Both the position numbers and the translations under genes were made by a program. A DNA stretch of 64,000 bases, from the NCBI GenBank assembly GCA_025602915.1, contig JAHLJZ010000003.1:186001-250000 (forward strand), in the 5' to 3' direction. The notes beneath the pieces are model-generated. The model made no database searches. It worked only from the letters and a program-made list of their open reading frames with translations, and was not told where the DNA came from. The DNA is from Paraphysoderma sedebokerense (lineage: Eukaryota; Blastocladiomycota; Physodermatomycetes; Physodermatales; Physodermataceae). Positions 1-11,605 of the stretch are shown here, piece after piece (the first letter of the stretch is position 1; each line of letters opens with the position of its first letter).

Positions 1-1369
1 TATCGCGTCGGATTAACTCTACGGCCAACTCATACAAACGTTGAAAGTAATCTGAGGAATAGGTGATTTTAAACGGTTTGAACCCTAACCACCGCACGCT
101 CTCCTCGATTGAATTGAAAAATCGTTCTTCCTCCGCCTCGGGATTGGTATCGTCATACCGCAGATAACATATGCCGTTGTGAACTTGGGCATAACCGAAA
201 TTAATGTTAATTGCTTTGGCGTGGCCGATATGCAGATACCCGTTCGGTTCTGGGGGGAACCGTGTTACATATTTTCCTCCCGTCGCTCGCAGATGTTCTT
301 CCATCAATTCGGGTTTTAATTGAGGATTCTCCCCCGGTTTATGTAGTCGAGCCATTTCACCCTCAAAGAACATATTTGTGAGAAGCTTCGTGACATCAGG
401 AGCACCACCAGACTTGACGTCGGCTACTTTTTCATCTTTTTTGGCTTTCTGCGCCTTTTCCTTTTTCTAATGTGGACATTGGCATGTTAGACAAGAATAA
501 TCAAAGTAATAATCATGTGAATTGAATTTGTATTAGAACGTAATAAACACACCTTTGCTGCCTTTGGATCATCGCGCTCGTCTTTAGGCCCCAGAACTTT
601 TGTCATGTTCTTCTCTACTTCTTCCTTGACAGCCAAGGAATTTGCCCAGCGCAATCGTGTTGCTCTGCATTCGCCCAATAAGAAGCCAAGAGATCTGTAT
701 CGATCCTTTTCTAAACGGTCTTTGTTTCGTTTTATGATATCTGCTACTGCTGAGATCAACTCTTGCTCCGATATTTCGATTCCTATGAATAATGATATTA
801 ACTCCAAGCAACGTAGATATTGAAGCAAAGAACACTCACCGATACCGCAACTCTCTTCATAAGATTTCAAGTCATAGTCTTGACCAACGCGGACGCTTTC
901 AAAAAACTTGATCGCGGCTAAGGAACGATATTATCGTTGGTTATCAAATAGAGGATTAGAGCAGACGAAAAAGCATAAACAACACACCTGATACTTGATC
1001 ACTTGACTTCAACTTCTCAGCCAAAATTTCTTTGGTCAAAAATTCTAAATGAGGAGTTGCATTCTTTGTGACAGTGGACGCCAAAACATACAATAAATTG
1101 CCAATCGGTTTCGGAATGTCATTTGACGATGACGTTACATTGGCCTGAGTTTAATATTGCCATATTTTTGTGTGTTTAAAAATGAACGACAGAAAATTAG
1201 CTCTTGTATGCCTTCCACCTTGTAGTGTGAGTTACAACGAAAGTCATAAACATACATGGTCAATAACGGATTTCAGAGTAGGAGCGAGTTTTTTGTTAGA
1301 AACTGTCTCTTTGGCCTTTTTTTCAGAGAGGCCAATCTTTGTGAACAGTTGGACGAGATCGTCTGCCAT
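1..1369 (-). CDS. GLN4: Glutaminyl-tRNA synthetase, cytosolic (C-terminus beyond left edge)
   Basis: Class I aminoacyl-tRNA synthetase that charges tRNA-Gln. About the first 350 residues lie in the window, spread over at least five exons. The start ATG is at 1369-1367; exon 1 (1369-1256, [17 protein letters not shown]) has the helical fold of the eukaryotic GlnRS N-terminal domain. A lysine-rich linker ([13 protein letters not shown], near 470-430) joins it to the catalytic domain. That domain carries the HIGH signature in [15 protein letters not shown] near residue 270 and the following [12 protein letters not shown], both typical of GlnRS rather than GluRS. The KMSKS loop and anticodon domain lie off the left edge. 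It is transcribed divergently from ARP6 with only 121 bp between the start codons. The family is certain; only the incomplete end limits the annotation. Confidence 0.93.
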
Positions 1370-1490
1370 TGTGCTAGGAGAAGGTTGAGGAACAAGGAGT
1401 GCGGAGGAAGGACCGGTGTTTGTTTACTGCGAGCGAGCGGAAACTTTGTTTGCTGCCCACTCTTGGTGACAACAGAACCGACTTCACTCA
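1370..1490. promoter_or_regulatory. Divergent promoter between GLN4 and ARP6
   Basis: The start codons of the two genes are 121 bp apart in head-to-head orientation, so this short stretch must hold both promoters and both 5' leaders. No TATA box or other clear motif was recognised. The inference rests on geometry alone. Confidence 0.55.
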
Positions 1491-3603
1491 ATGACAGGGA
1501 ATACACTCGTCGTGGATAATGGTGCCTACTCCATTAAAGCCGGCTGGGCCCACATTGATCATGACCCGAAGTACATCAATCTGCGTTCATCTGGGTTTGA
1601 CCTCGAAGGATTGTTAACTATTTGGATCGCACGTCTAGGATCATTCCAAATGCGATCATCAGAGGAAAATCTGACCGCCGAATTCTCATTGCCGATGAAG
1701 TTAATTCAGTCAATAATGTAACTGGTATATATTACAAGCTGCCTTTTGAAAAGGTAAGTAATTTGGCAGTTTTCGATTCTCGCATGGTTAACTTCTTGAC
1801 CTGGTCACTTCGTTTTAGGGTTATCTGACCAATTGGGAAGTTCAGAAAGGAATTTGGGACAGGCTATTCAATGATGTCTTACAGGTATATTGAGATATGT
1901 TCTAGTGATATGAGTGGTGTCTGATCTAGTCTTAAATATGTTGGAATACCCCAGGTCGACCCGACAGAAACCCAACTAATTGTAACCGAACCCATGTTTA
2001 ACTTGCCGAACATTCAATTAAACTACGATCAGATTGTGTTTGAAGAATACGATTTTCAATCGTACTATAGGACGTCTGGTTTGTGCTTTATTGAAATCTC
2101 CCGGTTATCTCTTTGAAATATCTAAATGGTTTCTCGTTATAAAACGCCTAGGCCCCCACATTGCAACCTTCAATCCAACTCACCATTTATTTTCGAATTC
2201 ACACACCGGCAGTCCTTCGGAGTGTATTCTAATTGTAGATTCTGGATATTCATTCACACATATCGTTCCATTCGTGAATAATGTTCCAATACGCGAATCA
2301 GTCAAAAGGTTCGGGTTTGCTTATAGCTTTGTATTGATATAGTATCTAATTTACGACTTATCAGATTGAACGTTGGTGGGAAATTATTGACAAACCACTT
2401 AAAGGAGGTCATATCGTTTCGCCAGTGGAATATGATGGACGAAACATATCTTATAAATTTAATTAAAGAACGGACCTGCTTTGTCTCTACCAATGCCGCT
2501 CGAGATTTAGCCGTTTGTAAACGATACCCTCGAGATCTTAACAACAATCCTATACTGCGTGAATATGTTTTACCTGACGGTGCCACTAATATTACTGGAT
2601 ACGTGAAAGTATGGATGGACACACCTAACTCATAGTGAACAGACTGCTAATATATGTTTACCTTATACAGACGCCAACTGAAATTGCATCACCCAATCCG
2701 GACGAGCAAATACTTTATATGAACCACGAGAGATTCATGGTACCAGAGGTGTTGTTTCATCCATCTGATATCGGTATGGATCAGGCCGGGATTGCAGAGG
2801 CAATTGTCCAAAGTGTCATGAGCGCTAGAGAAGAGTATAGAGGTCTACTATTCGCGAACATTGTTCTCGCTGGAGGGAATTGCATGTTGAACGGTTTCGT
2901 TCAAAGACTGTTTGTGGAACTCATTCTACTCATTTTTAGTGAAGAGGCAAAATTAACTTTCAGTATAGATTGCAAGAACTTCGGCCTTTAGTACCTGCAA
3001 AGTATGACGTTCGCATAGGGTTGCCGGAAAAGTATGCTTTTTTTTGCTTGCTGAGTTCGCCTATTTTTATAAGTTGAAATAACATTTTTAAACGTCAGTC
3101 CTGTAACCTATACATACTCTGGTGGAGTTTGCCTCGCCAACCAACATTCCCATATATTGAAGGACATTGTCGTTACTCGTAAGGAGTATGAAGAATTCGG
3201 ATCAACAGTTTGGAATAGAAAAATGTCGGACGGAAATTCTGTCCCGTCCGAGATCAATCTTGAAACTTCCTCTAAAACATATCGGGACACCACTTTCTCA
3301 GTTGTCGAACCGCATGAAACAGTACCTATGAAAGTTATATCGAAATCTCGTAAACCTTCTGGTGATTCACCGAAAAGCAAAGAATTGATGACATCAGTGA
3401 GCATGGAATCCACCGCAGTGACAGAACCTGTGATACCTGTTGTCGGAAAGAAGCGAGGGGGGCGGCGCCCGCCGAAGCGAAGCCTGCAAATGAATGCTCC
3501 AAATAATAGCTTTCAAGCACCGGAATCCGACCAGCAGATACCGCAAGCTCTAGTCAGGCCTTATGCCGATGATGACACTCAATCGGAGGAAGAAATGTCG
3601 TAG
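1491..3603 (+). CDS. ARP6: Actin-related protein Arp6, with C-terminal extension
   Basis: Arp6 is a subunit of the SWR1/SRCAP remodeller that deposits H2A.Z. The reading over about eight exons aligns with Arp6 throughout. It starts MTGNTLVVDNGAYSIKAG (actin phosphate-1 loop), then LPFEK|GYLTNWEVQKGIWD, LIVTEPMFN, VDSGYSFTHIVP, LNVGGKLLTNHLKEVIS, MDETYLINLIKE, YVLPDG, VPEVLFHPSDIGMDQAGI, NIVLAGGNC and NPVTYTYSGG. Introns include 1571-1638 and the one ending at about 3100. The last canonical Arp6 stretch (DIVVTRKEYEEFG) is followed by roughly 120 extra residues that are Ser/Pro-rich and contain a basic GRRPPKR cluster and an acidic DDDTQSEEE end. Metazoan and yeast Arp6 stop near the EEFG region. 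The gene diverges from GLN4 and runs in the same direction as the axis gene. Confidence 0.93.
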
Positions 3604-3920
3604 AGTAGATTGGCCAGTCACAGCAAATCGCACTTTCTTTGTCGAGACGGTGTCTCACCAACCGAGGGTGGGGTGGGGTGGCGCAATGTTTTCTTGTAAA
3701 TAGAATGTACTATACAAAAAGGAAATAGAATACCATAAGTTTGTGTGTCGTGTATGCAGGTTTAGTAAATTCACATTGTCGATCGTCCATTTTGGAGTAC
3801 AATGCAAAGACGCGAAATCCTGTTCCGTTTCGCAAAGCCTCCTTCTTCCATCCCTGATTTCCCTCCTACTTCAAAACAACCGCATTCGCACCCAATATCC
3901 AACCTCTGCTCAGCCCACCG

Positions 3921-6900
3921 ATGTCTCCTCTATTCTCCACAAAACCTGGAGATGATCCGGTTAAAAACGCTTACGATTCCCTTCAAAGGTTGCTAGGATG
4001 CGAAGCCATCAAACAGAAAGGGAGAAAACCCAGGTGTGTGGCGCACCAAATTAATTTTAGAAGCCTTTCTTGCACTGGGTTCTGCATTTTAGACTTGTTC
4101 AGTTTTCCTGTGTTCTTCTTATCTACTTTGTCGTTTTAATCCGGCCCAAGGTACTGAGTCTGCCCAGTTTCAGCGAAATTATCTTTCCGTGTCATTTGAT
4201 GCGGCTTGGTCAAGCGTTCATTTGTTTTAAATTGGTGCCTGCTTTTATATTGCTGATATAGAGCGGGTCACGCTTAAAAAAGTGATAATAACCAAACTCT
4301 ATATCCTGTTCGATTTCTCACGATGTTATCACTTCTACACAATCAATCCCATCGGCAAAATTGACGCGCGTCAGTCCAGTTACTGTCATCCAGAAGATAT
4401 TCGCTTGTCTCGGGCAAGTGAGTTGTGCTTTTCGTTTCAATCTGGTTCCCAATCTATTTTGCAAGGCATCATCATAATAGCGTCATTTTCTCTGCTATTT
4501 ACGACATTCTGCAGTAACTGTAGATAGCATCACAAACGTCCTTATCAGTATTAATTTAAGTCATTTATTTCGCAGAATTTAGGCTCAACGACTCCTCATT
4601 CAAAACTACAATCCTTGCTAAGCTCTGTTCGAACGCAATTTATACCGTATCTAAAAAGTATAAATGGTTCTGGTTCGTCGCCAAAGAGTGCTAGTCGCAA
4701 GTCGATTAATAGCAGCGCCAAGGATGTGTTGTTCGAGGAGTTTCATAGTTGGTTGGACAAACTCGTGTACGGATCGGACACAGACTTAACGGCATCTGCA
4801 CACCATAAAACTATCAGGAATAATTCATTTTCATGGACACAAATAGCTGAAGAAGCTTTCGAATTCCTTCTCGTAAGCCGCCATCAATTGAAATGGCGCG
4901 TTCTTCAAGTAAAATCTTACTCATTCCTTTTGTAGGAAGCGGTGGATGAGTCACTGTTCGACAAATCGCAAGTAGGATCCAAATTCATTCCGCTTCTCAT
5001 TGATCTTCTATGTGATAAGAAAGTATCTACTGTTGTGAAACGTAACGTAAGTATCGGTTCAGTCAATTTTAGCCAATCAAACTTTGATGTATTGCTTTCG
5101 CTTATTCAACTCATTCGTTCTTTCTAGGCCATTGGTGTTGTCATCATGTTAATATCTAAGCCAAATAATAAGGAAAATCGGGATACTATTCTTAACGATC
5201 CTCACATGCTCCCACGTCTTTTATCTATCTTGTTCGACTGTCGCGATGTAGACTTACAATTTTTAACTCTTGAAATATTGTTTCGCCTAACGCCTAAAGA
5301 AGGACATGCTCGGGACACCTTGATTTCGAAATTGTCAGCATACTTCGCTAACAGACCGCATCCTCCTTCACTGAAGGAGAAGTGTTCACCCAATAAACAA
5401 CGACTTCGGCTCCAAGATGCGTTTACGGAATATTTAAGGGAAACGAATTCTCACACATTCATCGAAGATACTCGAAAATTTCTAAATGAGCTAAATTCTA
5501 GCAATCTGTGTCTTAGTTCCAATGACTTTCCGGGATCCCTAGCCTTAAGCAGTGCAATATATACAGTCCGATTCAACCTCGGCTCGAGCTTGCACAAGTC
5601 CTTCCAATTTTTCCCCCAGTGTGAATCGATGAAGGAGACTTGGGCGGATCTCAATATTGATGGTATCGGAATTAATGCAGTAGTCGGTGAACCGGTAAGA
5701 TTCGAATTAACCTCTTTTGTGGTTGCTCAATGCTCATCAATTGGGCAGGAGTTTCCTAATGTTGCTCAGGAATATGATCCCATATTCATACAATGGGATC
5801 AAATCTCATCTTTCTGCATTCAAGATATTGGAGAGGGTTAGTATTTTTATTTCGTTATGTCATACCGTTTGGTGGAATCTCATCATCCCCTAGACTCGTT
5901 TTGTCTTCAGTTTATGTTGAAAGCAGCCTTGAAGATTCCTTCAATTGCTGATGATTTCAGCGAAAGTAGTGAGAACTTATTGATCTTGGATGTCCTTTCA
6001 AACGACAGAGATTTCTCACACAGCGATAAATCATTATCCGAATGGGTGCGGAAGGTGCTAATTGGTCGTGGCGTCAGAGATGACTCAGTAAGAGATTTAA
6101 ATTGTTTTGCTGATAACCGCGTAAGATCTCACTGTATGTCCTTCTTTGTCAATTTCAGCAGCCGGCATCAAAAGGCCCACTTAGTCCAATTACACGGTCG
6201 TCAATATTAGATGAAGTTATCCTCTCCTCCGAAGACAACATACCTGGCACATACTTACCTTCGCAGGAGCGGGTTCTTGGAGTGTGCGTGGGTAATTCCG
6301 CCACCAAGTCAGACTATTCTCGTACGAAGGATACTATGGCAGTCAAATGTCATCGCTTAGAGAAAGTTGGTGCTGAGAAAGTAGAGACCGAAGTCAACAA
6401 TGACGAATCTGCTACAGCTGCATTTCCTCAACGTGACAAGCAGTCAAAAGAGCGAAATGCCCATCCGATTAGCCGACTCAATACAATCATGCCATCCCCG
6501 CCAAATCCAAGTATTGTTTATCAAACCGAATCCGCCCTTAAACGAAAGTATGCTGTGAATAAGCCTATCGACGATGTGGCGGCCCAAAGGAGAGAAAAGG
6601 CAAGTAAAGGCATTGCTCAAGATGTGACATTCGGCAGATCCGAGTCGTTCGCTGTTTGTCCCGATAACAAGTCTATCATTGCACCTCCGGATGACGTAAA
6701 TCTTCATGAAAACGGAGCCACTCGACAAAGGTATAGTCGCTCGGATCAAAGTCAGAAGTCAAATGATCAGAGAATACATCGTACCGGCGACAATTCATTA
6801 ATTTGCCAGTCAGATAATGAAGTACGTCGTAAACCCAAAAAATCAGACTCGTCGCAAAGTGTAGACAACCCGTTTCGACAAAGTACGGAGGCTACACATG

Positions 6901-9179
6901 ATGTCTTTCTGGAGAAACTAAAAGGATGTGATTCCGATTCGCAAGATAGTCTGCAAGAATCGATCGCGACGGACTACTCGGAGGATATAGTCGATAAATC
7001 AAATGATCGCAATCCAAAACAACGTAGTAAAGGTGGCCATAAGGAAAGTTACTCTCTGTCTTCGGATATCGGAACTTCAGAGTCAGACCATTCTGTGAGG
7101 GATCAGGAATATGATTACCCCGAGTCACAATCTTCCCCGTCGCAATGCATTGTGTCAGAAAGTGAAGACGAAGACGACGAATACGTTCCGTCACAAAACG
7201 AGAAGCAACGTTCGAAGCGACACAGCAGGAATTCACAACGAAGTCGAAATGGGATTTCAAGTGCGAAAACTTCAGAAAAGGCAAGCAATAAAAAGACAAA
7301 CAAAGAATATATGAACAATGAGAACCATGAAGAAAGCACCGAAAAAGGTACGTTGCCATTATATACCATGAAACTCGTCTAAGAAAAATGCTGAAGGAGG
7401 CAAAGCTGCAGGAATCAGCTCGAGAAATCCCAAATCAAAATTCAACAACAATTCTCCGAAATCTCGGGAGCAACCAAAAAATGGGATTGTGTCGTTTGGA
7501 CAATTGCTAGCCCATCTTTCCAATTCTGCTAAAAAGAAAGCTATAAGGGAAACGACTGAGACCAATGATGCCGAAGTTAGTGAATCCGAAAATATGAGGT
7601 CACTTAAACGCTATTATGATCAAACAGACCCAGCTGATGGCGAAATCTACAGTGAAAGAAATGCGAAGGTCCGTTCCGCAATATATTTCAGTAGTGACTT
7701 TATTCGACTGACAAGGGGGTACAGAAATCCAAGGGGCGCACTCCTCGACACGAGCATTCCGATAACGTTCGCTATAACAGCAAAGTGCCTGTTACGAGCA
7801 AGACAGGTGCGGACTCTTGATTATTTAAAACTCTAAAAGGCTGATTCAACTGACAATTTACTGTAGGTATATCTCGTGATATGGCGAGAAGAATTATGGA
7901 AATAGATTATCCACACCCACTGGAAGCAACCGATCTGCTGGATTTTGTTGATGACGCTATTGACGAAATTGAAGGAACCGACGTCGGAAGTCAGATGCAT
8001 TCGGCGAGTTCCTTTAGCGGGACGTTTGATCCAGGTTCGTTGCTTAAGCTATTTATGTTCGGACATTAATGCTAAATAACCTGTTCCCTTTAGATGGCAC
8101 CGACTATCCCATAGACTTGAGCTCTTTATTTTCGTCCAACGATCACCACAATTATTCTTCAGGAGTCAAATCCGATGATTTCATTCCATCCAGCCAGTAT
8201 GACTATGATTTTCCCTTTAATTCTAACAACGAGATTGATACAGTACGCGGAAAAGGTTATGGCCACGTCGCTGAGATGGAGATCGGAAAGCATTCATTAG
8301 AAGACATTGCAGCCGATATCGATTACATGAATCTAACGAAAAATGGTTCTTTGTTTACCTCCTTGAACGAAATCGATCAGGAGATCGTCAAGAGTTTCAC
8401 GATGATCGGAAAGGTTTGAATGGTTCTTTCTCGATACACGTCGTACCAATGTTGATTGTCACACTTCTCCAGCATTATGTCGCCAAGCTACAAATGAGAC
8501 AAGTAGATGTTCAGAAGGTCCAACAAACTGCTATTCGTAAACTCTATGAGGACCGAAAGCTGTACAAGAAGCGAATGGGCGAAAGACGGTAAACATGAAT
8601 TTCGTTTATATTTCATGGTAGTTTCATCATTGATAATTGACGAATCTTGAACAGAACGAAACTGTTTAAAAATCATTTGTTAAGAATGCAGTCCTTATCG
8701 GATCAAACTGTGAATAGTGTAAAAGAACACCAAGAGGCCGCCTCAGACGCGTTGAACAAGGTACGAATCGAACATCTTAAGGAAAACCTCAACAATTCTG
8801 TTGAGTGATTGAGTTCTGATACTGACAATAACGATATAGGCAAATCAATGTATCTTGGCTATGCTACGTCCTACTTCAGCTTCCCCAGGAAAGAGAAGAA
8901 TGAAAGAATCGAGCAACAGTACTCGACAATGTATGTGGCGCTTTTAAAGCTGGTCATTCAAATTACCAAGACCCCTCTTGTAAATTACTTACATTATCCT
9001 TCTCTTTTTTTCTCTTCACAGCAATTTCGTTTTCCGACGGTCAACACTCCTCCAGTTCACGCCATCACGACAAAACCGCTTCTTTATCTCCTGCGGCCCT
9101 CCCACCCAACCTTTTAGCCATGCTTCAACAAATGGTTCCTGGGAGTGCCAAGAAACACAAAGCAAACCTCGATAGATAA
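3921..9179 (+). CDS. SYCP2/Red1-family meiotic chromosome axis protein
   Basis: Predicted product is about 1,300 residues over 15 or so exons. The N-terminal part is a helical armadillo-like domain, for example KFIPLLIDLLCDKK, VVIMLISK and DVDLQFLTLEILFRLTPKEGH (5150-5300), which mirrors the SYCP2 segment DYELQVGIVEALCRMT. A PH-like Spt16M-type domain follows (5620-6090): TWADLNIDGIGINAVVG, FIQWDQISSFCIQD, FMLKAALKIP, LLILDVLS and a helix LSEWVRKVLIG. This armadillo plus Spt16M order is the signature of SYCP2. A long Ser/Lys-rich disordered stretch comes next (6160-8060), then a C-terminal coiled coil (8300-8760) such as KVQQTAIRKLYEDRKLYKKR. The same three-part plan is known for SYCP2, Red1 and Rec10, which organise meiotic loops and recruit HORMA proteins. 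Start at 3921 is the best fit; the second intron (about 4034-4374) is long and could hide a small exon. Sequence identity is low, so the family call rests on architecture and a few blocks. Confidence 0.68.
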
Positions 9180-10027
9180 CAACCCCTAACTCTTTGATCA
9201 AGTTTACCGTAATTTGTTGGTGCGGCGGAATTGAAGATTTGTCTCAAGTGAATGAATTGTTTGCAGTGACCGCGATTGATATGATTGTAACGTTTCTTCG
9301 TCATTTCGTTAAAAACTTCAAAAATTATCCCTTTCTACCGTTTTATGCGTTTATTTGTTCTTATTCTAGTGTCGCATAGCTATGTTAACTCTAAAAAACT
9401 TAAGTAAACAGAATCTAGAATACGAAAACAGAAAGAAAAATAGGCAGTATAAGCGTCTTTGGCGATGTTCTCAAAACATGTGTTTAAATTTATACCATAG
9501 ATGTATATCAATTAGTCTTTTCATTCTCTATTTAGATCCGTTGTGTAGTTAATGATAGGTTTCATTTGTAATTGTTGTGTAGTAAATGTGTAGATGAGAT
9601 TGTACCTGAATTGTTGAATTAAAATGATACTTCTCTGGTGGCGTCGATCTTGCTCCTGTAGAGCGAAGTGTGAACGCCACCGACTTGTTTAAGTTTTCGG
9701 GTTTGCAGACATCAAACAGGGTCACAAAAGGTCAATTAAAATGCTCCAGGAATTTTAGCTCAAGAGAAATTCTTCAAAACGTTATATCGTTCGCTACAAA
9801 TGATGCATGTATAATGACAACTTGAATAATTATTAATACAATTGAATCGCTATATGCCAGAATGGGGGTAATTCCGTAAAAGAACAATCCAAACAATAAC
9901 ACATTTCCCAACCATTTCAAAATCATTAACTACCTAAAAATTACACTCAAAAAGCCAACATTATAATCACATAGAGAAAGCACGGAATAATTTTCGTAAT
10001 CGGCAGATATTTCTATTTTAGTACTCC
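9180..10027. other. Convergent intergenic region with a hairpin
   Basis: This stretch lies between the 3' ends of the axis gene (+) and the bZIP gene (-), so it should contain both 3' UTRs. It is AT-rich with no credible coding potential. The one clear structure is an inverted repeat at 9637-9681, listed separately. Confidence 0.6.
9637..9681. repeat. 45-nt inverted repeat / potential hairpin
   Basis: A perfect 8-bp stem, GGTGGCGT paired with ACGCCACC, encloses a second pairing (CTTGCTC with GAGCGAAG, one bulge) around a CTGTA loop. It lies 460 bp past the axis gene and 350 bp from the bZIP stop. It could be a 3'-UTR fold or part of a small RNA; no snoRNA boxes were confirmed. Confidence 0.4.
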
Positions 10028-11167
10028 TCACGACCTACTAAATAATTTGGCCTCCAGAAATTCGATTCTAGATTTCAATTCCTTTTCTTTGTCGTCGGCG
10101 TTTCGTTTATCGTTTTCCATGACTGCCAATCGTAATGTTAAACTCTTGTTTTCGTCTTCCAATTCCTGAACTCGATGTTCCAGTTGCTCCATCTTCTTCA
10201 TCTTCTTTAACCGAGACCGCCTAGCAGCGTCTGTGTTCTTGGCTCGCTTGAGTGCAATCGGATCCGACGATTCTCCGCTGTAATGCGATGAAGAATTGGA
10301 GATCCGAGACATTGGCTTGCCCGAAGAAGCCGACGATGTGACTGAGGCGGGGATAGCGGATGAGGTAGTAGAAGAACCGGGTGTAGGAAGGGATGAATGC
10401 GGATGCTGATGACTGTGTCCGTTGGGTTGAAGGGAGGAATGTGAGTTCATGTTTTGCCAATTCATGCTGTGATTGCCGTTTTGATTCATTTGCCGCTGCT
10501 GATTCTGTTGGTTATTATTGACAAGCGGCTCTGACGATGAAGCGATATCCGGGAAAAACTTTGGCAAAGGTGCTCCAGAAGATATCATGGCCATTTGAGA
10601 ATCGTCCAGGAGAGGGGATACCAATAATGGGGAATTTTCCATCAACAGTTCGGGGGAAAAGAAACCAGAACTATCGTAACCGAAGTCGGGGGATTCAAAA
10701 ACGGTGGATGGGGTACCGAATATATCTAGAGGGGATCCTTGTTGGACTAGTGGTGACCGTAAGAGATCAGCTAAACTTGCTTGATAAGGAACTGGTTTGG
10801 ATTGAGGTTGCTGTGGCACAGACTGCGGCTGCTGTATCGACTGGATTTGCGAAGTCTGGTTTGTTTGATACTGTGGATGGGAGTTTTGTGGACGTCGCTG
10901 CGTTGATGCTGGTTCGTCAAAGATTGTAAAGTCTTCGTACAGTGGGGCTGAGTAGGAGGCAAAGTTTAAAAGTTGACTCGGGTTAACAAAAACTCCAGTA
11001 TTTCACATCAATGGTAGGGTTGTCTGCCACTCACCGGAATAAGATTCGGCAATCATGTTGTTGTTATTATTATTATTTATATTATTAGAATCGGGAAGGG
11101 AGGTGGCGGGGTTGTTGGTTTGTAGAGATGATTGTTGGTTGAGAGTACCGGAGACGTTATTTTGCAT
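10028..11167 (-). CDS. Gcn4/Cpc1-like bZIP transcription factor
   Basis: A 365-residue factor in two exons: 11167-11035 and 10992-10028, with a 42-nt intron (10993-11034, GTGAGT...GGAG) that keeps one frame. The C-terminal 60 residues form the bZIP. The basic region contains the KRAKNTDAARRSRLKK signature (N-x2-A-A-x-x-S-R type), followed by a short leucine zipper (MEQLEHRVQELEDENKSL). The rest is Gln/Pro/Ser/Asn-rich, with an acidic/aromatic segment near the N-terminus (LYEDFTIFDEP) that resembles an activation domain. The basic region matches the Gcn4/Cpc1 class, which binds TGACTCA and drives amino-acid biosynthesis. Two TGACTCA sites lie upstream, and an out-of-frame upstream ORF covers the start codon. 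The link to Gcn4 is good at the DNA-binding domain; function in this organism is inferred. Confidence 0.82.
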
Positions 11168-11349
11168 GGGGGATTAGGGAGGCGGGGGGAGTAGAGGGCA
11201 ATATAAATATGAATTGCTAAAAGGTCAGTGCGGGAGTACGGGCACAGAGACGGAGAGGAAATCAAAGATGCAAAAGTCAGACAATAAAACCAAAAAGGGA
11301 CCGGAAAAAAGGGACGCTGAGCCGGCAAGAGACTCGGGGCGGCTCGGGT

Positions 11350-11355
11350 CACGTG
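11350..11355. promoter_or_regulatory. CACGTG box upstream of bZIP gene
   Basis: CACGTG inside the 8-bp palindrome TCACGTGA, about 185 bp upstream of the bZIP start codon. This is the core recognised by bHLH factors of the Cbf1/USF type. Function is inferred. Confidence 0.4.
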
Positions 11356-11505
11356 ATGCGCGAGAACGCAAAGAATGATATACAACATACCCTCTGCTGC
11401 TGCTGTTCTGCCGCCAACGTATCTCTCTCTTTGCGAGTGTGTGTGTGTGAGTGTGGTTGAGGGGGATGGAGACGGAGGTGCTACTACAGTGCTGGAGGAG
11501 GAGAG

Positions 11506-11512
11506 TGACTCA
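11506..11512. promoter_or_regulatory. TGACTCA (Gcn4/AP-1 site) upstream of bZIP gene
   Basis: Exact TGACTCA about 340 bp upstream of the bZIP start codon. It is the consensus target of the factor class encoded next door, so autoregulation is possible. A second copy lies 93 bp away. Confidence 0.45.
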
Positions 11513-11598
11513 GCGTCCATCCAAGCCCTCCTATTTAAATTTTCCTGTTCCTCTTCCCTCGTCACCTCGACACATCCTCGCCTGGCATGCATCCACTC

Positions 11599-11605
11599 TG
11601 ACTCA
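11599..11605. promoter_or_regulatory. TGACTCA (Gcn4/AP-1 site), second copy
   Basis: A second exact TGACTCA, about 430 bp upstream of the bZIP start, in the same orientation as the first. Confidence 0.45.

Noticed and set aside
11077-11592. 171-codon frame on the minus strand as a protein gene
   Set aside because: Low-complexity Ser/Pro/Thr composition, no domain, and it overlaps the bZIP first exon. Kept only as a possible upstream ORF.
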